NCBI GenBank assembly: GCA_947474445.1
Contig: CANJJY010000180.1
Location: 1-8,749 of the forward strand
Length of the DNA stretch: 8,749 bases
Reading direction: 5' to 3'
From: Oligoflexaceae bacterium
GTDB taxonomy: Bacteria; Bdellovibrionota_B; Oligoflexia; Oligoflexales; Oligoflexaceae
This document shows positions 1 through 7,703 of the stretch, piece after piece (position 1 is the stretch's first letter; every line of letters starts with the position of its first letter). The position numbers and the translations under genes are program-made. Under the pieces are notes generated by a model, which was given only the letters and a program-made list of their open reading frames with translations, was not told where the DNA came from and did no database searches.

Positions 1-1
1 G

Positions 2-634
2 ACGATCGGTACGGAGCGGCAGATCGAAATCGCTGCCCGCGGCGCGGGATCGGCGAGTCGTTCCCATGCTCGAGCGCGAATGACTCTGACACAGAGTTTG
101 CTAAGCAGTGCGGAAGCACCCCAGGCCTTACCTACTTGGATGCCGGCCGAACAGGATGCTTTGCAACCCTACGAAGACATCTTGTTTCAGGGGGAAAGCT
201 TGCATCTGATCGAACAAGTCTTGAACTGCGATGCGGCCGGACTCTGGGCGATCCTGGCCCTGCAGGGTAAGCCTGAGGATTGGGCTCAATCTGGACTCGA
301 CACCGAATGGAATGTGGCGGCTCCATTGCTCGACGCCATCTTTCAAAGCGCGATTGTCTGGAGCAGCGAACAACTGGGGCAGCGCTGTCTGCCGAGTCGC
401 TTGCGTCATCTGCACGTTCATGCAAAAGTCGCGCACGATGCGCGGGTGTGGCTGCAGCTGAGTTGCTACGAGCGACATGGGCAGGTCCTGCACATGCGGG
501 CCTTCGTCTACGACGAGACCGGTACTTTGCTCTGGAGCGTCCCGACCTTTGAAATGGTCGCCGATGCGGGACTCAAAGTTCCCTTCGGGCAAAATCGCCT
601 GCCGCCGCTGGCGGCTCAGGACGTCACGCTTTAA
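2..634 (+). CDS. C-terminal part of a type I polyketide/PUFA synthase subunit, dehydratase (PS-DH) domain
   Basis: The reading frame is open from base 2, with 26 sense codons before the first ATG at 80. That ATG has no convincing Shine-Dalgarno sequence, so I read this as the 3' end of a longer gene cut by the window edge; 210 residues are visible. The fragment matches the second hotdog half of a polyketide synthase dehydratase. A PYEDILFQG segment precedes the linker, and an LLDAIFQ motif at bases 326-346 carries the Asp (codon at 332) expected as the second catalytic residue of such DH domains. The His-bearing first half would lie upstream. The next gene is a PfaC-like synthase 48 bases downstream. 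PfaA-type subunits of PUFA synthases (KS-AT-ACPs-KR-DH) end in this kind of domain, so a PfaA-like parent is the best inference. A heterocyst-glycolipid-type or other iterative PKS is the alternative. The rest of the parent protein cannot be seen. Confidence 0.72.
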   Translation, partial: TIGTERQIEIAARGAGSASRSHARARMTLTQSLLSSAEAPQALPTWMPAEQDALQPYEDILFQGESLHLIEQVLNCDAAGLWAILALQGKPEDWAQSGLDTEWNVAAPLLDAIFQSAIVWSSEQLGQRCLPSRLRHLHVHAKVAHDARVWLQLSCYERHGQVLHMRAFVYDETGTLLWSVPTFEMVADAGLKVPFGQNRLPPLAAQDVTL

Positions 635-682
635 TTTGAGCCTGTCTCTAGAGAGTTCGCCTAAGCTAAGAGGTTTTGGATC

Positions 683-3600
683 ATGGATATTGCTATCGTC
701 AGTGCGGGCGTCCGCTTGCCTCAGGCCAAAACCCTCGAAGAGTTTTGGGTGCATGTCGCAGCGGCTCGTGATCTGGCACGATCTGTATCGCCTTCGCGCT
801 GGCCGCTCGAGAGCGCCCAGTTGATGCAGCGAGACCGCGATCACATCGCGCACGATCGCGTCTATGAAGTTGACGATGAAGTGATCGATGAGACGGCCGA
901 AGGCCTGATTCTCGAAGCGGGTCGTCTGGCCGGTCTCGATCCTCTGTTTATCATTGCTCTAGCCGCAGCGCGGGAAGCGTGGGTCGGCGTCAAGGGACGC
1001 GATCAGCTCGCGCGGCAGCGCTGTGGCATTATGTTGGGCAATATCGCTCTGCCGACCGCGGCTTCTGCGGCTCGCGCCTACCAAGATCTCCGCCATCAGA
1101 TGGGATCGGCCGCGACGGCACTTGAGCCTGCTGCAGAAGACCCTCTCAATAATACGCCTGCTGCGTCCGTCGCTTTGTTCGTTCAGCAGGCGCTTGGGTT
1201 TAGGGGCCCAGCTTTTACTCTCGATGCCGCCTGCGCATCTTCGCTCTATGCTCTAGAATTAGCCAGTCGCGCCTTAGAGCGCGGCGAGCTCGATCTGGTT
1301 CTCGCCGGAGGAGTCAGTCGACCTTCGAGTCTGTACACGCAGGTTGGTTTCTCCGCTCTGCAAGCCCTGTCTAAAGGCGGGCGCTGCCTGGCATTGGATC
1401 AAGGCGCTGATGGACTGATGGTCGGGGAAGGAAGCGGTATTTTCGCTCTCAAGCGTTTAGCTGATGCAGAAAGAGACGATGATCGCATCCTCGCCGTGAT
1501 ACGGGGCATCGGCCTGTCCAACGATAGGGAAGGGCGTCTCATGGCTCCCTCGACTGAAGGGCAAGTGCGCGCGATGCGAGCCGCCTATGCTGAAGCCAAC
1601 TGGGACATTGATAGCGTCGATCTGATCGAATGCCACGCGACCGGAACGCCGATCGGCGATAAAACAGAATTAGAAAGCCTGCTTGAACTCTGGAGCGGAT
1701 GCAAGCGCGGACGCCACGCTGTGCTCTCATCCGTAAAGCCGACAGTCGGACATATGCTGACAGCAGCCGGCGCTGCGAGCCTCGCCAAAGTCTTGATGGC
1801 CTTGGCAGAAAAAAGTCTTCCACCCACGGCTCATTTTGAAAAAGCTCCGGCGCTTCTCGATGTGAGCCCCTTTCAGGTTCTTCAGACTCCGAGACCTTGG
1901 CCCGAAAAGAGCGATCAACCGCGTCGGGCCGCGATCAGTGGCTTTGGATTTGGCGGCATCAACGCCCATGTTTTGATCGAAGAATATCAGCCGGGCCAAA
2001 CCCAAGCGCACTTCGAGCAGAAGTCTCAGACAGCCGCGCCGCAGCGCGTCGTCGCCGTGGCGATGCATGCGATCCTGCCGGAAGAGCAAGGGGCAGCGTC
2101 CTATCAATTGGCAGACGATGGGAGCGCCGCGATCGATCGCTTTCAATTTGGTTTTCAGCAGTTTCGTATTCCGCCGGCCGAATTGCAGGAGGCTTTGCCT
2201 CAGCAATTGCTTGGCTTGATGCTGGCCGATCGCCTCGATCTCAGAGCATGGCCGGACTCGCTGAGAAAAGAGACGGCCTGCTTGATCGGACTCGAGCTCG
2301 ATCCGATGACCAATCTTTACGCCTGTCGCTGGGCTCTCGAGGGCGATCGTCCGCGGGGACACCGCGATGAAACATTTGCCGCCTGGCAGGATAAGCTCGT
2401 TCCGCCCTTGAATGCCAATCGCGTCATCGGAGCTCTCGGCAGTATCGTCGCCTCGCGCATCGCCCGCGAAGCGCGTTTGGGTGGACCATCGTTTACGCTT
2501 TCGGCCCGCGAAAAGTCGGGTATGGAAGCTCTCGCCCACGCCTGGTCTGGTATCAAAGAAGGCGCTTGGGAGGCGGCTGTCGTCCTCGCTCTCGATCTTC
2601 CCAGCAGTTTTCGCGGTCGGCATCAGGCGCGGGAAGAAGGTGATGTTCGCCCTACCGCCGATGGCGGAGTGGCTCTGGCTTTGATGAGCGAAGCGAAGGC
2701 TCAGGAACTCGGTCTATCGCCGCTTTTCTCCCTCGATGCAGGCGATTTTTCTCAGAGCCAAGAAACTGTATCGACGCCTTCTTCTCGATACCACAGAGGC
2801 GCAGCGGAAGGTCTCGTGTCCTTCTATCAAGCGATTCAAAAGGCCAGCGGCGCGGCGGTAGCGTCTTCTTTCATCTGCCATGAAAGCGAAGAGGGTCCGC
2901 GCAGCTGGAAACTGCAGTGGCTGTCGCCGCAGGGTCGCCCGTCATCGCTCGCTCCCGCGCCAGCTGCTGGTCATACGATTTTGCGCAGCGATCTTTCGAT
3001 CGATCCGTGGCTGGAGGCCACTCCCTATGGCAAGGGACACATCCATCGGAACAGTCCAAGAGCTTCTGAGACCGTCCGCGTAACACCTACAGAAACTCCG
3101 GTTGGTACCCATTCATCAACAGCCTTTCCCAGTGTTGAAGGTCAGCACCTTCTCACCATTCCACCTGCGGATAAAGATCAGCCGCTCCTCGATCAGCGCG
3201 TAGCCAAAGAGACATCAGCGCTGGGTGGATTCGATCGAGAAAGGCTCGCACGTCAGCTGATAGCTCAGGAAACGTCTCACATCGCATCGCATCAGCAGTT
3301 TCTTCGTTGTCGCGTCGATAATGATGATCTGGTTCAATCTCTTTTGCAGCATTATCTAAGCGATGAAGAAAGGCCGAAGTCTGAATCGTCTCTGCTCCCC
3401 GATGGCAGTCAGTCCGCTCGTGCCGCTGCCCCTGCGGCCTGGCGCGCACCCCTTTCCTCGGAAAAAGCTCTCTATGATTATGGCGCCTGCGAGGAGTTTG
3501 CGCGCGGTTTGATCGGCAAGGTCTTTGGCTCCGCATTCGCTGCGATCGATCAGCATCCCACGCGGGTGCGTTTGCCCGATGAGAGATTACTCCTTTGTCA

Positions 3601-5803
3601 TCGCGTGATGAGTCTAGAAGGCGAAGCCAAGAGTCTCGGTAAAGGGCGCATGGTCACCGAGCACGATGTTTTTCCAGAATCGTGGTACTTGGAAAATGGC
3701 CGGATGCCAACGGCGATCGCTGTGGAATCAGGACAGGCCGATCTGATGCTAGCCTCATTTTTGGGTGCTGATTTTCGGACGGAAGGCCGAGCGGTCTATC
3801 GACTTCTCGATGCACAGGTCACCTTCCATCGGGGTTTGCCGCGTGCTGGCGAAGTGATTCGTTATCACATCGAGATCAAACGCTTCTTTGAGCAGGGCGG
3901 TACGCTGTTTTTCCAATTTGCCTTTGAAGCGAGCATCGCCGGCGAAGCTTTGATGAGCATGCGCGATGGTTGCGCCGGATTCTTTGATTCGGCCGCTCTC
4001 GAAGCCGGACGCGGTATCAAGCGGAGTCAGCTGCAGCTCGCACCCAAAAAGGGTCGCGTTCAGGGAGAGTTCAAACCCTTCGTTCCTATGACCGCTCTAA
4101 GTCTGAGCGACCAAGAGCTCGATGCTTTGCGCATCGGAGCTTATGCAGAAGCTTTCGGTCCTGAATTTGCTGGACTGTCAGAGCTCCTCAGTGAACCCAT
4201 GGGTCTACCGGGCGGCGATATGCGCCTCGTTCATCGCGTCATCTCGTTGGAGCCAGAAGGCGGTCGCTTTGGTCTCGGACGCATCATCGGCGAGGCCGAT
4301 ATTCACCCGGGCGATTGGTTTCTCACCTGCCACTTCGTTGATGACCAAGTGATGCCAGGTACGCTCATGTATGAATGCTGCCTCCATACCCTGCGTGTTT
4401 TTCTCATGCGCCTCGGTTGGGTCGGAGAAAGTTCTGAACTTTGTTTTGAACCGGTACCGGGAGTGTGGTCTCAGCTTAAGTGCCGCGGGCAGGTCTTAGC
4501 CGATACCCAAAAGGTCCGTTATGATATCGAAATCAAAGAGATCGGGTATGGACCTGAGCCCTACGTGCTCTGCGATGCCTTGATGAGCGCTGATGGCAAA
4601 GACATCGTCGACATCACCGATATGAGTCTGCGTCTCAGCGGTCTAAGCCAGACTTATTTTGAAGAACTTTGGAACAAGCGCAAAGTCACTGAGGGCGAGG
4701 CGGCTGCCCGAGCTCCTGAAGCGGCAAGACCACCGCAGTTTACCTACGAACAGATTCTAGCGTTTTCTTCAGGTCGACCCTCGGATTGCTTCGGCCCCAT
4801 CTACAAAGTATTTGATGAAGAAAGGAAGATTGCTCGACTGCCGCGACCGCCTTTTCAGTTTCTCGATCGCATCGAACGGGTCGAGGGTCCGCTCATGACC
4901 CAGAACGTAGGGACGCATTTGCGAGCGGCCTACGATGCACCGGATAGCGCCTGGTATTGGGAAGCCGAAGGCAATGGGACCATGCCGCTGGCGGTGTTGG
5001 TCGAAATCGCCTTGCAGCCCTGCGGATTCATGGCCGCGTATATGGGTTCAGCCCTGCTCAGCCCGCGCGATCTCGCGTTTAGGAATCTATCGGGCGATGC
5101 GCGCCTGCATCAGATCGTGCGCCGTGGCGAGGGAACGCTTTGGATCGATGTCGCCTGCACGAAGATCAGTCGCACGGGTGACATGATTATTCAAGATTAC
5201 TCCTTCGCGGTGCACAATGCGCAAGGTCTGGTTTATCAAGGGCAAACGAGCTTCGGATTTTTCTCCCAAGAAGCCTTACAGCAGCAGGTGGGACTAAGGG
5301 GACATCCGGCTTGGACGCCGCCTGACCTCGCGATCGATCGCACCTATCCCGAGGCTTCGGCCCTACCGCGGGTTCCCCTCGTCATGGTCGATCACATCGA
5401 TCAGACCTTTGCTCCCGCAGGTCGCTATGAAGCGGGCATCCTTTATGGTCGCAAGCGCGTGCGAGCCGATGAATGGTTTTTCGAAGCTCACTTCTACCAA
5501 GATCCTGTCATGCCCGGCTCACTGGGATTGCAAGCTCTCGAGCAAGTGCTCAAGGCGGAAGCGCACCGGATCTGGCCGAACGTGCGGGTGTGGGCGATGG
5601 ATGGGACCGTGCCTCATCGCTGGACCTATCGCGGACAGGTCGTGCCGCGAGCGGACGAGTTGCAATATGAAGTGCATGTTAAGAATATCGACCACGAAAG
5701 ACAGTCCATCACTGCCGACGCCTGGCTCTACGCCGATGGGCGCCCTATATACAGCTTTGAAGACCTGACTTTGTGCCAAGCGGGTGAGGCAAACGGTCGG
5801 TAG
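683..5803 (+). CDS. pfaC: PfaC-like polyunsaturated fatty acid / secondary lipid synthase subunit (KS-CLF-DH-DH)
   Basis: A 1706-residue multidomain enzyme, probably a cytoplasmic partner of the upstream synthase subunit in iterative fatty-acid-like chain building. Residues 1-435 are a ketosynthase with the full triad: Cys184 in DAACASS, His318 in HATGT and His357 in VGH, with Lys352. Residues 450-735 are a chain-length-factor-like second KS in which Glu610 stands at the Cys position. Residues 735-925 are a low-complexity linker. Residues 930-1340 and 1360-1700 are two FabA-like double-hotdog dehydratases. The catalytic His residues are His1217 (CHFVDDQVMPG) and His1603 (AHFYQDPVMPG), each in the second half. 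The residue matching FabA Asp84 is Glu1231 in the first and Gln1617 in the second. The ATG at 683 follows a TAAGAGG ribosome binding site by 9 bases. It lacks the AT and acyltransferase-like C-terminal domains of myxobacterial Pfa3 and is shorter than typical marine PfaC (about 2000 residues). The product, PUFA or another lipid, cannot be told from the sequence. Confidence 0.88.
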   Translation: MDIAIVSAGVRLPQAKTLEEFWVHVAAARDLARSVSPSRWPLESAQLMQRDRDHIAHDRVYEVDDEVIDETAEGLILEAGRLAGLDPLFIIALAAAREAWVGVKGRDQLARQRCGIMLGNIALPTAASAARAYQDLRHQMGSAATALEPAAEDPLNNTPAASVALFVQQALGFRGPAFTLDAACASSLYALELASRALERGELDLVLAGGVSRPSSLYTQVGFSALQALSKGGRCLALDQGADGLMVGEGSGIFALKRLADAERDDDRILAVIRGIGLSNDREGRLMAPSTEGQVRAMRAAYAEANWDIDSVDLIECHATGTPIGDKTELESLLELWSGCKRGRHAVLSSVKPTVGHMLTAAGAASLAKVLMALAEKSLPPTAHFEKAPALLDVSPFQVLQTPRPWPEKSDQPRRAAISGFGFGGINAHVLIEEYQPGQTQAHFEQKSQTAAPQRVVAVAMHAILPEEQGAASYQLADDGSAAIDRFQFGFQQFRIPPAELQEALPQQLLGLMLADRLDLRAWPDSLRKETACLIGLELDPMTNLYACRWALEGDRPRGHRDETFAAWQDKLVPPLNANRVIGALGSIVASRIAREARLGGPSFTLSAREKSGMEALAHAWSGIKEGAWEAAVVLALDLPSSFRGRHQAREEGDVRPTADGGVALALMSEAKAQELGLSPLFSLDAGDFSQSQETVSTPSSRYHRGAAEGLVSFYQAIQKASGAAVASSFICHESEEGPRSWKLQWLSPQGRPSSLAPAPAAGHTILRSDLSIDPWLEATPYGKGHIHRNSPRASETVRVTPTETPVGTHSSTAFPSVEGQHLLTIPPADKDQPLLDQRVAKETSALGGFDRERLARQLIAQETSHIASHQQFLRCRVDNDDLVQSLLQHYLSDEERPKSESSLLPDGSQSARAAAPAAWRAPLSSEKALYDYGACEEFARGLIGKVFGSAFAAIDQHPTRVRLPDERLLLCHRVMSLEGEAKSLGKGRMVTEHDVFPESWYLENGRMPTAIAVESGQADLMLASFLGADFRTEGRAVYRLLDAQVTFHRGLPRAGEVIRYHIEIKRFFEQGGTLFFQFAFEASIAGEALMSMRDGCAGFFDSAALEAGRGIKRSQLQLAPKKGRVQGEFKPFVPMTALSLSDQELDALRIGAYAEAFGPEFAGLSELLSEPMGLPGGDMRLVHRVISLEPEGGRFGLGRIIGEADIHPGDWFLTCHFVDDQVMPGTLMYECCLHTLRVFLMRLGWVGESSELCFEPVPGVWSQLKCRGQVLADTQKVRYDIEIKEIGYGPEPYVLCDALMSADGKDIVDITDMSLRLSGLSQTYFEELWNKRKVTEGEAAARAPEAARPPQFTYEQILAFSSGRPSDCFGPIYKVFDEERKIARLPRPPFQFLDRIERVEGPLMTQNVGTHLRAAYDAPDSAWYWEAEGNGTMPLAVLVEIALQPCGFMAAYMGSALLSPRDLAFRNLSGDARLHQIVRRGEGTLWIDVACTKISRTGDMIIQDYSFAVHNAQGLVYQGQTSFGFFSQEALQQQVGLRGHPAWTPPDLAIDRTYPEASALPRVPLVMVDHIDQTFAPAGRYEAGILYGRKRVRADEWFFEAHFYQDPVMPGSLGLQALEQVLKAEAHRIWPNVRVWAMDGTVPHRWTYRGQVVPRADELQYEVHVKNIDHERQSITADAWLYADGRPIYSFEDLTLCQAGEANGR

Positions 5804-5901
5804 ATAGTGCCTAGGGCGCTCTCTCCCGCAAGGCAAGCCTGAGCGATACAATAAGGAAGGGGAATCGACTTCAATGCTGGCCTAGAAACTCCTCAGGGTG
5901 C

Positions 5902-5946
5902 TTGCATGGGGGCTTAAATTCTCAGTAATTTCTAACTTTTTATATT
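5902..5946 (+). promoter_or_regulatory. possible promoter upstream of the dedA-like gene
   Basis: The 242-base gap after the synthase gene is locally AT-rich around 5913-5950, unlike its surroundings. A TTGCAT hexamer at 5902-5907 lies 18 bases before TAATTT at 5926-5931, and a TATATT hexamer sits at 5941-5946 without a good -35. Either could serve as a sigma-70-type promoter for the downstream membrane protein, about 100-120 bases before its start codon. The matches are imperfect and could be chance in AT-rich DNA. I see no other gene, repeat or RNA in this gap. Confidence 0.25.
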
Positions 5947-6033
5947 GAATCATGGTATCACTGAGACCTTCTCTCTTCTACGTGGCCATCGCGGCGGATT
6001 CGTCGCCTGCAAGTGGATAGAGTCGCCAGCGAT

Positions 6034-6038
6034 AAGGA
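6034..6038 (+). promoter_or_regulatory. ribosome binding site fixing the dedA-like start
   Basis: AAGGA lies 7 bases before the ATG at 6046. An in-frame GTG at 6013 would add 11 residues but has no comparable purine-rich site, so the ATG is preferred. Confidence 0.65.
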
Positions 6039-6045
6039 ACTTCGA

Positions 6046-6720
6046 ATGGGTTTTTCCGAACAAGAATTATTCACCTTGTTTAGTCAATACGCCTATCAGC
6101 CTATGATCATCTATTGTGGAATCTTCCTCTTGATGCTGGCGTCTGGTTTCGGCTTTCCTGCGCCTGAAGAACTGACCCTCATCAGTGCGGGCTTGGTTTG
6201 CTATGTAGCATCGGTCCCCGACCAATATCCGCCACCCTATCCAGGAGCAGTTCCGGTCAATGCCTATGTCGCGGCGGGAGTGGCTTTATTTTCGGTGATG
6301 TTTTCCGATTGTCTCGTCTACTTTTTGGGAAGGGTATTTGGCACGCGACTTTTGAAGCTTGGTCCTATGGCACGCTATCGGGAGCGCATGGATAAAGTCG
6401 CGCTATGGACCCGCAAATACGGTATCTGGGCAGCTGGCGTCTTTCGTTTTACGCCGTTTATCCGTTTTCCTGGGCACTTTGCCTGCGGTATGATGGGCCT
6501 TAGTTTTACCAAATTTTTTATGATCGATGCCCTGGCCGCCGGTATCAGCGTTCCCACTCAGGTGCTCCTCGTGGCTTTTTACGGGGATTCTATCCTCGCT
6601 TACTTTAAGCAATACAAAATTGCTGTTTTTAGTCTCATCGCCCTTGGACTCGTCGTCTATTTAGCCCGCCGTTTTCAAATGCGATTGAAAGATAAAGCCG
6701 CTAAGGTCCCCACCCTCTAG
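6046..6720 (+). CDS. DedA family integral membrane protein
   Basis: A 224-residue inner-membrane protein of the DedA (SNARE-associated, VTT-domain) family. Hydrophobic segments lie at about residues 18-56, 72-95, 126-150, 155-180 and 190-212. Family signatures are visible: an acidic PAPEE re-entrant motif at 38-42, a membrane-embedded Asp88 followed by YFLGR at 92-96, and the FRFTPFIR arginine motif at 133-140 followed by a Gly/Met-rich stretch. The family is known to support membrane homeostasis, and some members translocate undecaprenyl phosphate or phospholipids across the membrane; which of these applies here is not visible. A GTG start at 6013 is possible, but the ATG with a strong ribosome binding site is preferred. 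The gene probably has its own transcript, as it is 242 bases from the lipid synthase operon and followed by a hairpin. Family assignment is firm; substrate is unknown. Confidence 0.9.
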   Translation: MGFSEQELFTLFSQYAYQPMIIYCGIFLLMLASGFGFPAPEELTLISAGLVCYVASVPDQYPPPYPGAVPVNAYVAAGVALFSVMFSDCLVYFLGRVFGTRLLKLGPMARYRERMDKVALWTRKYGIWAAGVFRFTPFIRFPGHFACGMMGLSFTKFFMIDALAAGISVPTQVLLVAFYGDSILAYFKQYKIAVFSLIALGLVVYLARRFQMRLKDKAAKVPTL

Positions 6721-6736
6721 CTCAAGTGGAAACTGA

Positions 6737-6756
6737 GGGGCCGCCTGATGGGCCCC
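6737..6756 (+). terminator. possible transcription terminator hairpin after the dedA-like gene
   Basis: A perfect 6-base GC-only stem (GGGGCC at 6737-6742, GGCCCC at 6751-6756) encloses an 8-base loop, starting 16 bases after the dedA-like stop codon. No uninterrupted T run follows directly; the downstream DNA is C/T-rich. It may be a weak or non-canonical terminator, or simply an mRNA 3' stabilising hairpin. Confidence 0.4.
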
Positions 6757-6801
6757 GGTGTTCACCTTCCCCCGACTTTCTCATGATTTTTGATCTGTCG
6801 C

Positions 6802-6807
6802 TTGACA
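6802..6807 (+). promoter_or_regulatory. possible -35 element for the lipoprotein gene
   Basis: A perfect TTGACA hexamer lies in the gap 64 bases before the chosen start at 6866. No good TATAAT-like hexamer is found 16-18 bases downstream (the region reads TTGTTCACT), so only the -35 half is supported. Confidence 0.25.
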
Positions 6808-6854
6808 TGGACGGCACGGGTCTTGTTCACTGAGCCAGCACGTGCTTAGCGGGC

Positions 6855-6859
6855 GGAGG
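6855..6859 (+). promoter_or_regulatory. ribosome binding site fixing the lipoprotein start
   Basis: GGAGG lies 6 bases before the GTG at 6866. The longer in-frame start at 6842 would put this site inside the coding sequence and would add an unlikely N-terminal extension before the signal peptide. Confidence 0.65.
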
Positions 6860-6865
6860 TGTGTC

Positions 6866-7621
6866 GTGCGGTTATCTTGGCGTCAGTTTAAAAATCTTCT
6901 CTTCTTATTCGACGCACTCTTTCTGACCTTGGGTTGTGTCTCTCAGCCTCCTTTGAGCGTGCTCGAATTGCCCTTGCCGCATCCACAGGAGAAAGTGGTC
7001 GCTGCCAAATCACTTTTCGCCACAGAACTCAACCGTCCTCTCCCCATGAACGGCGCAGAGGTCCAGAAGCTTTTGAGCCATCTGAGTGCGCCATCAGCCT
7101 GCGCAGCCTTGTATCATACTGTAATTTCCCGCGGAACTGACCAAGCCGTCCAAGCTTGGCTGAAGCGTGATCTCAATTTCGCTCCCATCTGCCTCCCTGC
7201 CGCAGCCCAAGCTGGCCGCAATGTCTGTGAAAATGCCGCAGAAACTCTCCCGGCGCGTGAAGTAGGCTGTCAAAAAATGATGGGAATGACGCGCGCTTTT
7301 CTCATCGAAACGCTCCTGGCCAACGACGATAGACCGCAGGTGGCGACCATCAAGGCCGCGCACGCTCTCTATACCTTGCAGGATCAGATCAACGATAAGG
7401 CCCCGCAAGTCTTGACCGAAAGCGAAATTCTGCTGCGCCAGAATCCGCGCGATCTGGATGCTCATCTCCTGCGCGTGATGGCTTTCAAGGTTCTCGGACC
7501 TGGGCCTGCCGACGCGAAGGCCTTGGCCACATCGCGCGCATGGTTGGCTGCCAGCACGGAAAAAAGACATCGGATTGCTGCGTCAGAAATTGCTTCTTCT
7601 CCTTTGCCTCAGGCGCGCTAA
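6866..7621 (+). CDS. putative lipoprotein of unknown function
   Basis: A 251-residue protein I do not recognise. With the GTG start at 6866 it begins with a short positive region, then a hydrophobic stretch and LTLGC, giving a plausible lipobox with Cys24 as the lipidated residue. The Asp inside the hydrophobic stretch and Thr at -3 are not ideal, so a plain signal peptide is possible. The mature part has four further cysteines (79, 109, 121, 135), clustered in the middle, which could form two disulfides in the periplasm. The C-terminal third reads as helical, with an EILLRQNPRDLDAHLLR stretch resembling one tetratricopeptide-like helix pair, but no clear repeat array. It would sit in the inner or outer membrane facing the periplasm. 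It is 82 bases upstream of the exported glycoside hydrolase gene, and the two could share a transcript. No function can be assigned. Confidence 0.72.
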   Translation: MRLSWRQFKNLLFLFDALFLTLGCVSQPPLSVLELPLPHPQEKVVAAKSLFATELNRPLPMNGAEVQKLLSHLSAPSACAALYHTVISRGTDQAVQAWLKRDLNFAPICLPAAAQAGRNVCENAAETLPAREVGCQKMMGMTRAFLIETLLANDDRPQVATIKAAHALYTLQDQINDKAPQVLTESEILLRQNPRDLDAHLLRVMAFKVLGPGPADAKALATSRAWLAASTEKRHRIAASEIASSPLPQAR

Positions 7622-7692
7622 AGGGCGCTGAGGAACCTTTTGAACAATTTTAACCCTCGTGTTAGAGACGGGATTCTCATCAAGAGTCTTCG

Positions 7693-7697
7693 AGGAG
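7693..7697 (+). promoter_or_regulatory. ribosome binding site of the glycoside hydrolase gene
   Basis: AGGAG lies 6 bases before the GTG at 7704, the codon that places a signal peptide at the N-terminus. This supports the non-ATG start. Confidence 0.6.
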
Positions 7698-7703
7698 CAC
7701 GTC

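Noticed and set aside
80..82. ATG as the true start of the first gene
   Set aside because: The frame stays open to the left edge, no ribosome binding site precedes this ATG, and the domain would be only half a dehydratase. An internal Met is more likely.
645..654. 10-base perfect palindrome TCTCTAGAGA in the gap between the two synthase genes
   Set aside because: Too short for a terminator, not followed by a T run, and likely by chance. The two genes are probably cotranscribed.
128..853. 241-codon open frame on the - strand
   Set aside because: It runs antisense across the end of the dehydratase fragment, the intergenic gap and the KS start, with no family motif. It is a shadow of the + strand genes.
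1727..2623. 298-codon open frame on the - strand inside the synthase gene
   Set aside because: It lies wholly antisense to the KS and CLF domains, whose motifs are unmistakable. Its translation is Arg-rich and low in recognisable features, typical of a shadow frame in GC-rich coding DNA.
5816..5842. Imperfect nested inverted repeats just after the synthase stop codon (CGCTC/GAGCG and AGGC/GCCT)
   Set aside because: The stems are only 4-5 bases and no T run follows, so I cannot call a terminator.
5952..6020. 22-codon ATG reading frame in the gap before the dedA-like gene
   Set aside because: No ribosome binding site, and it overlaps the GTG alternative start of the next gene. Nothing suggests a leader peptide.
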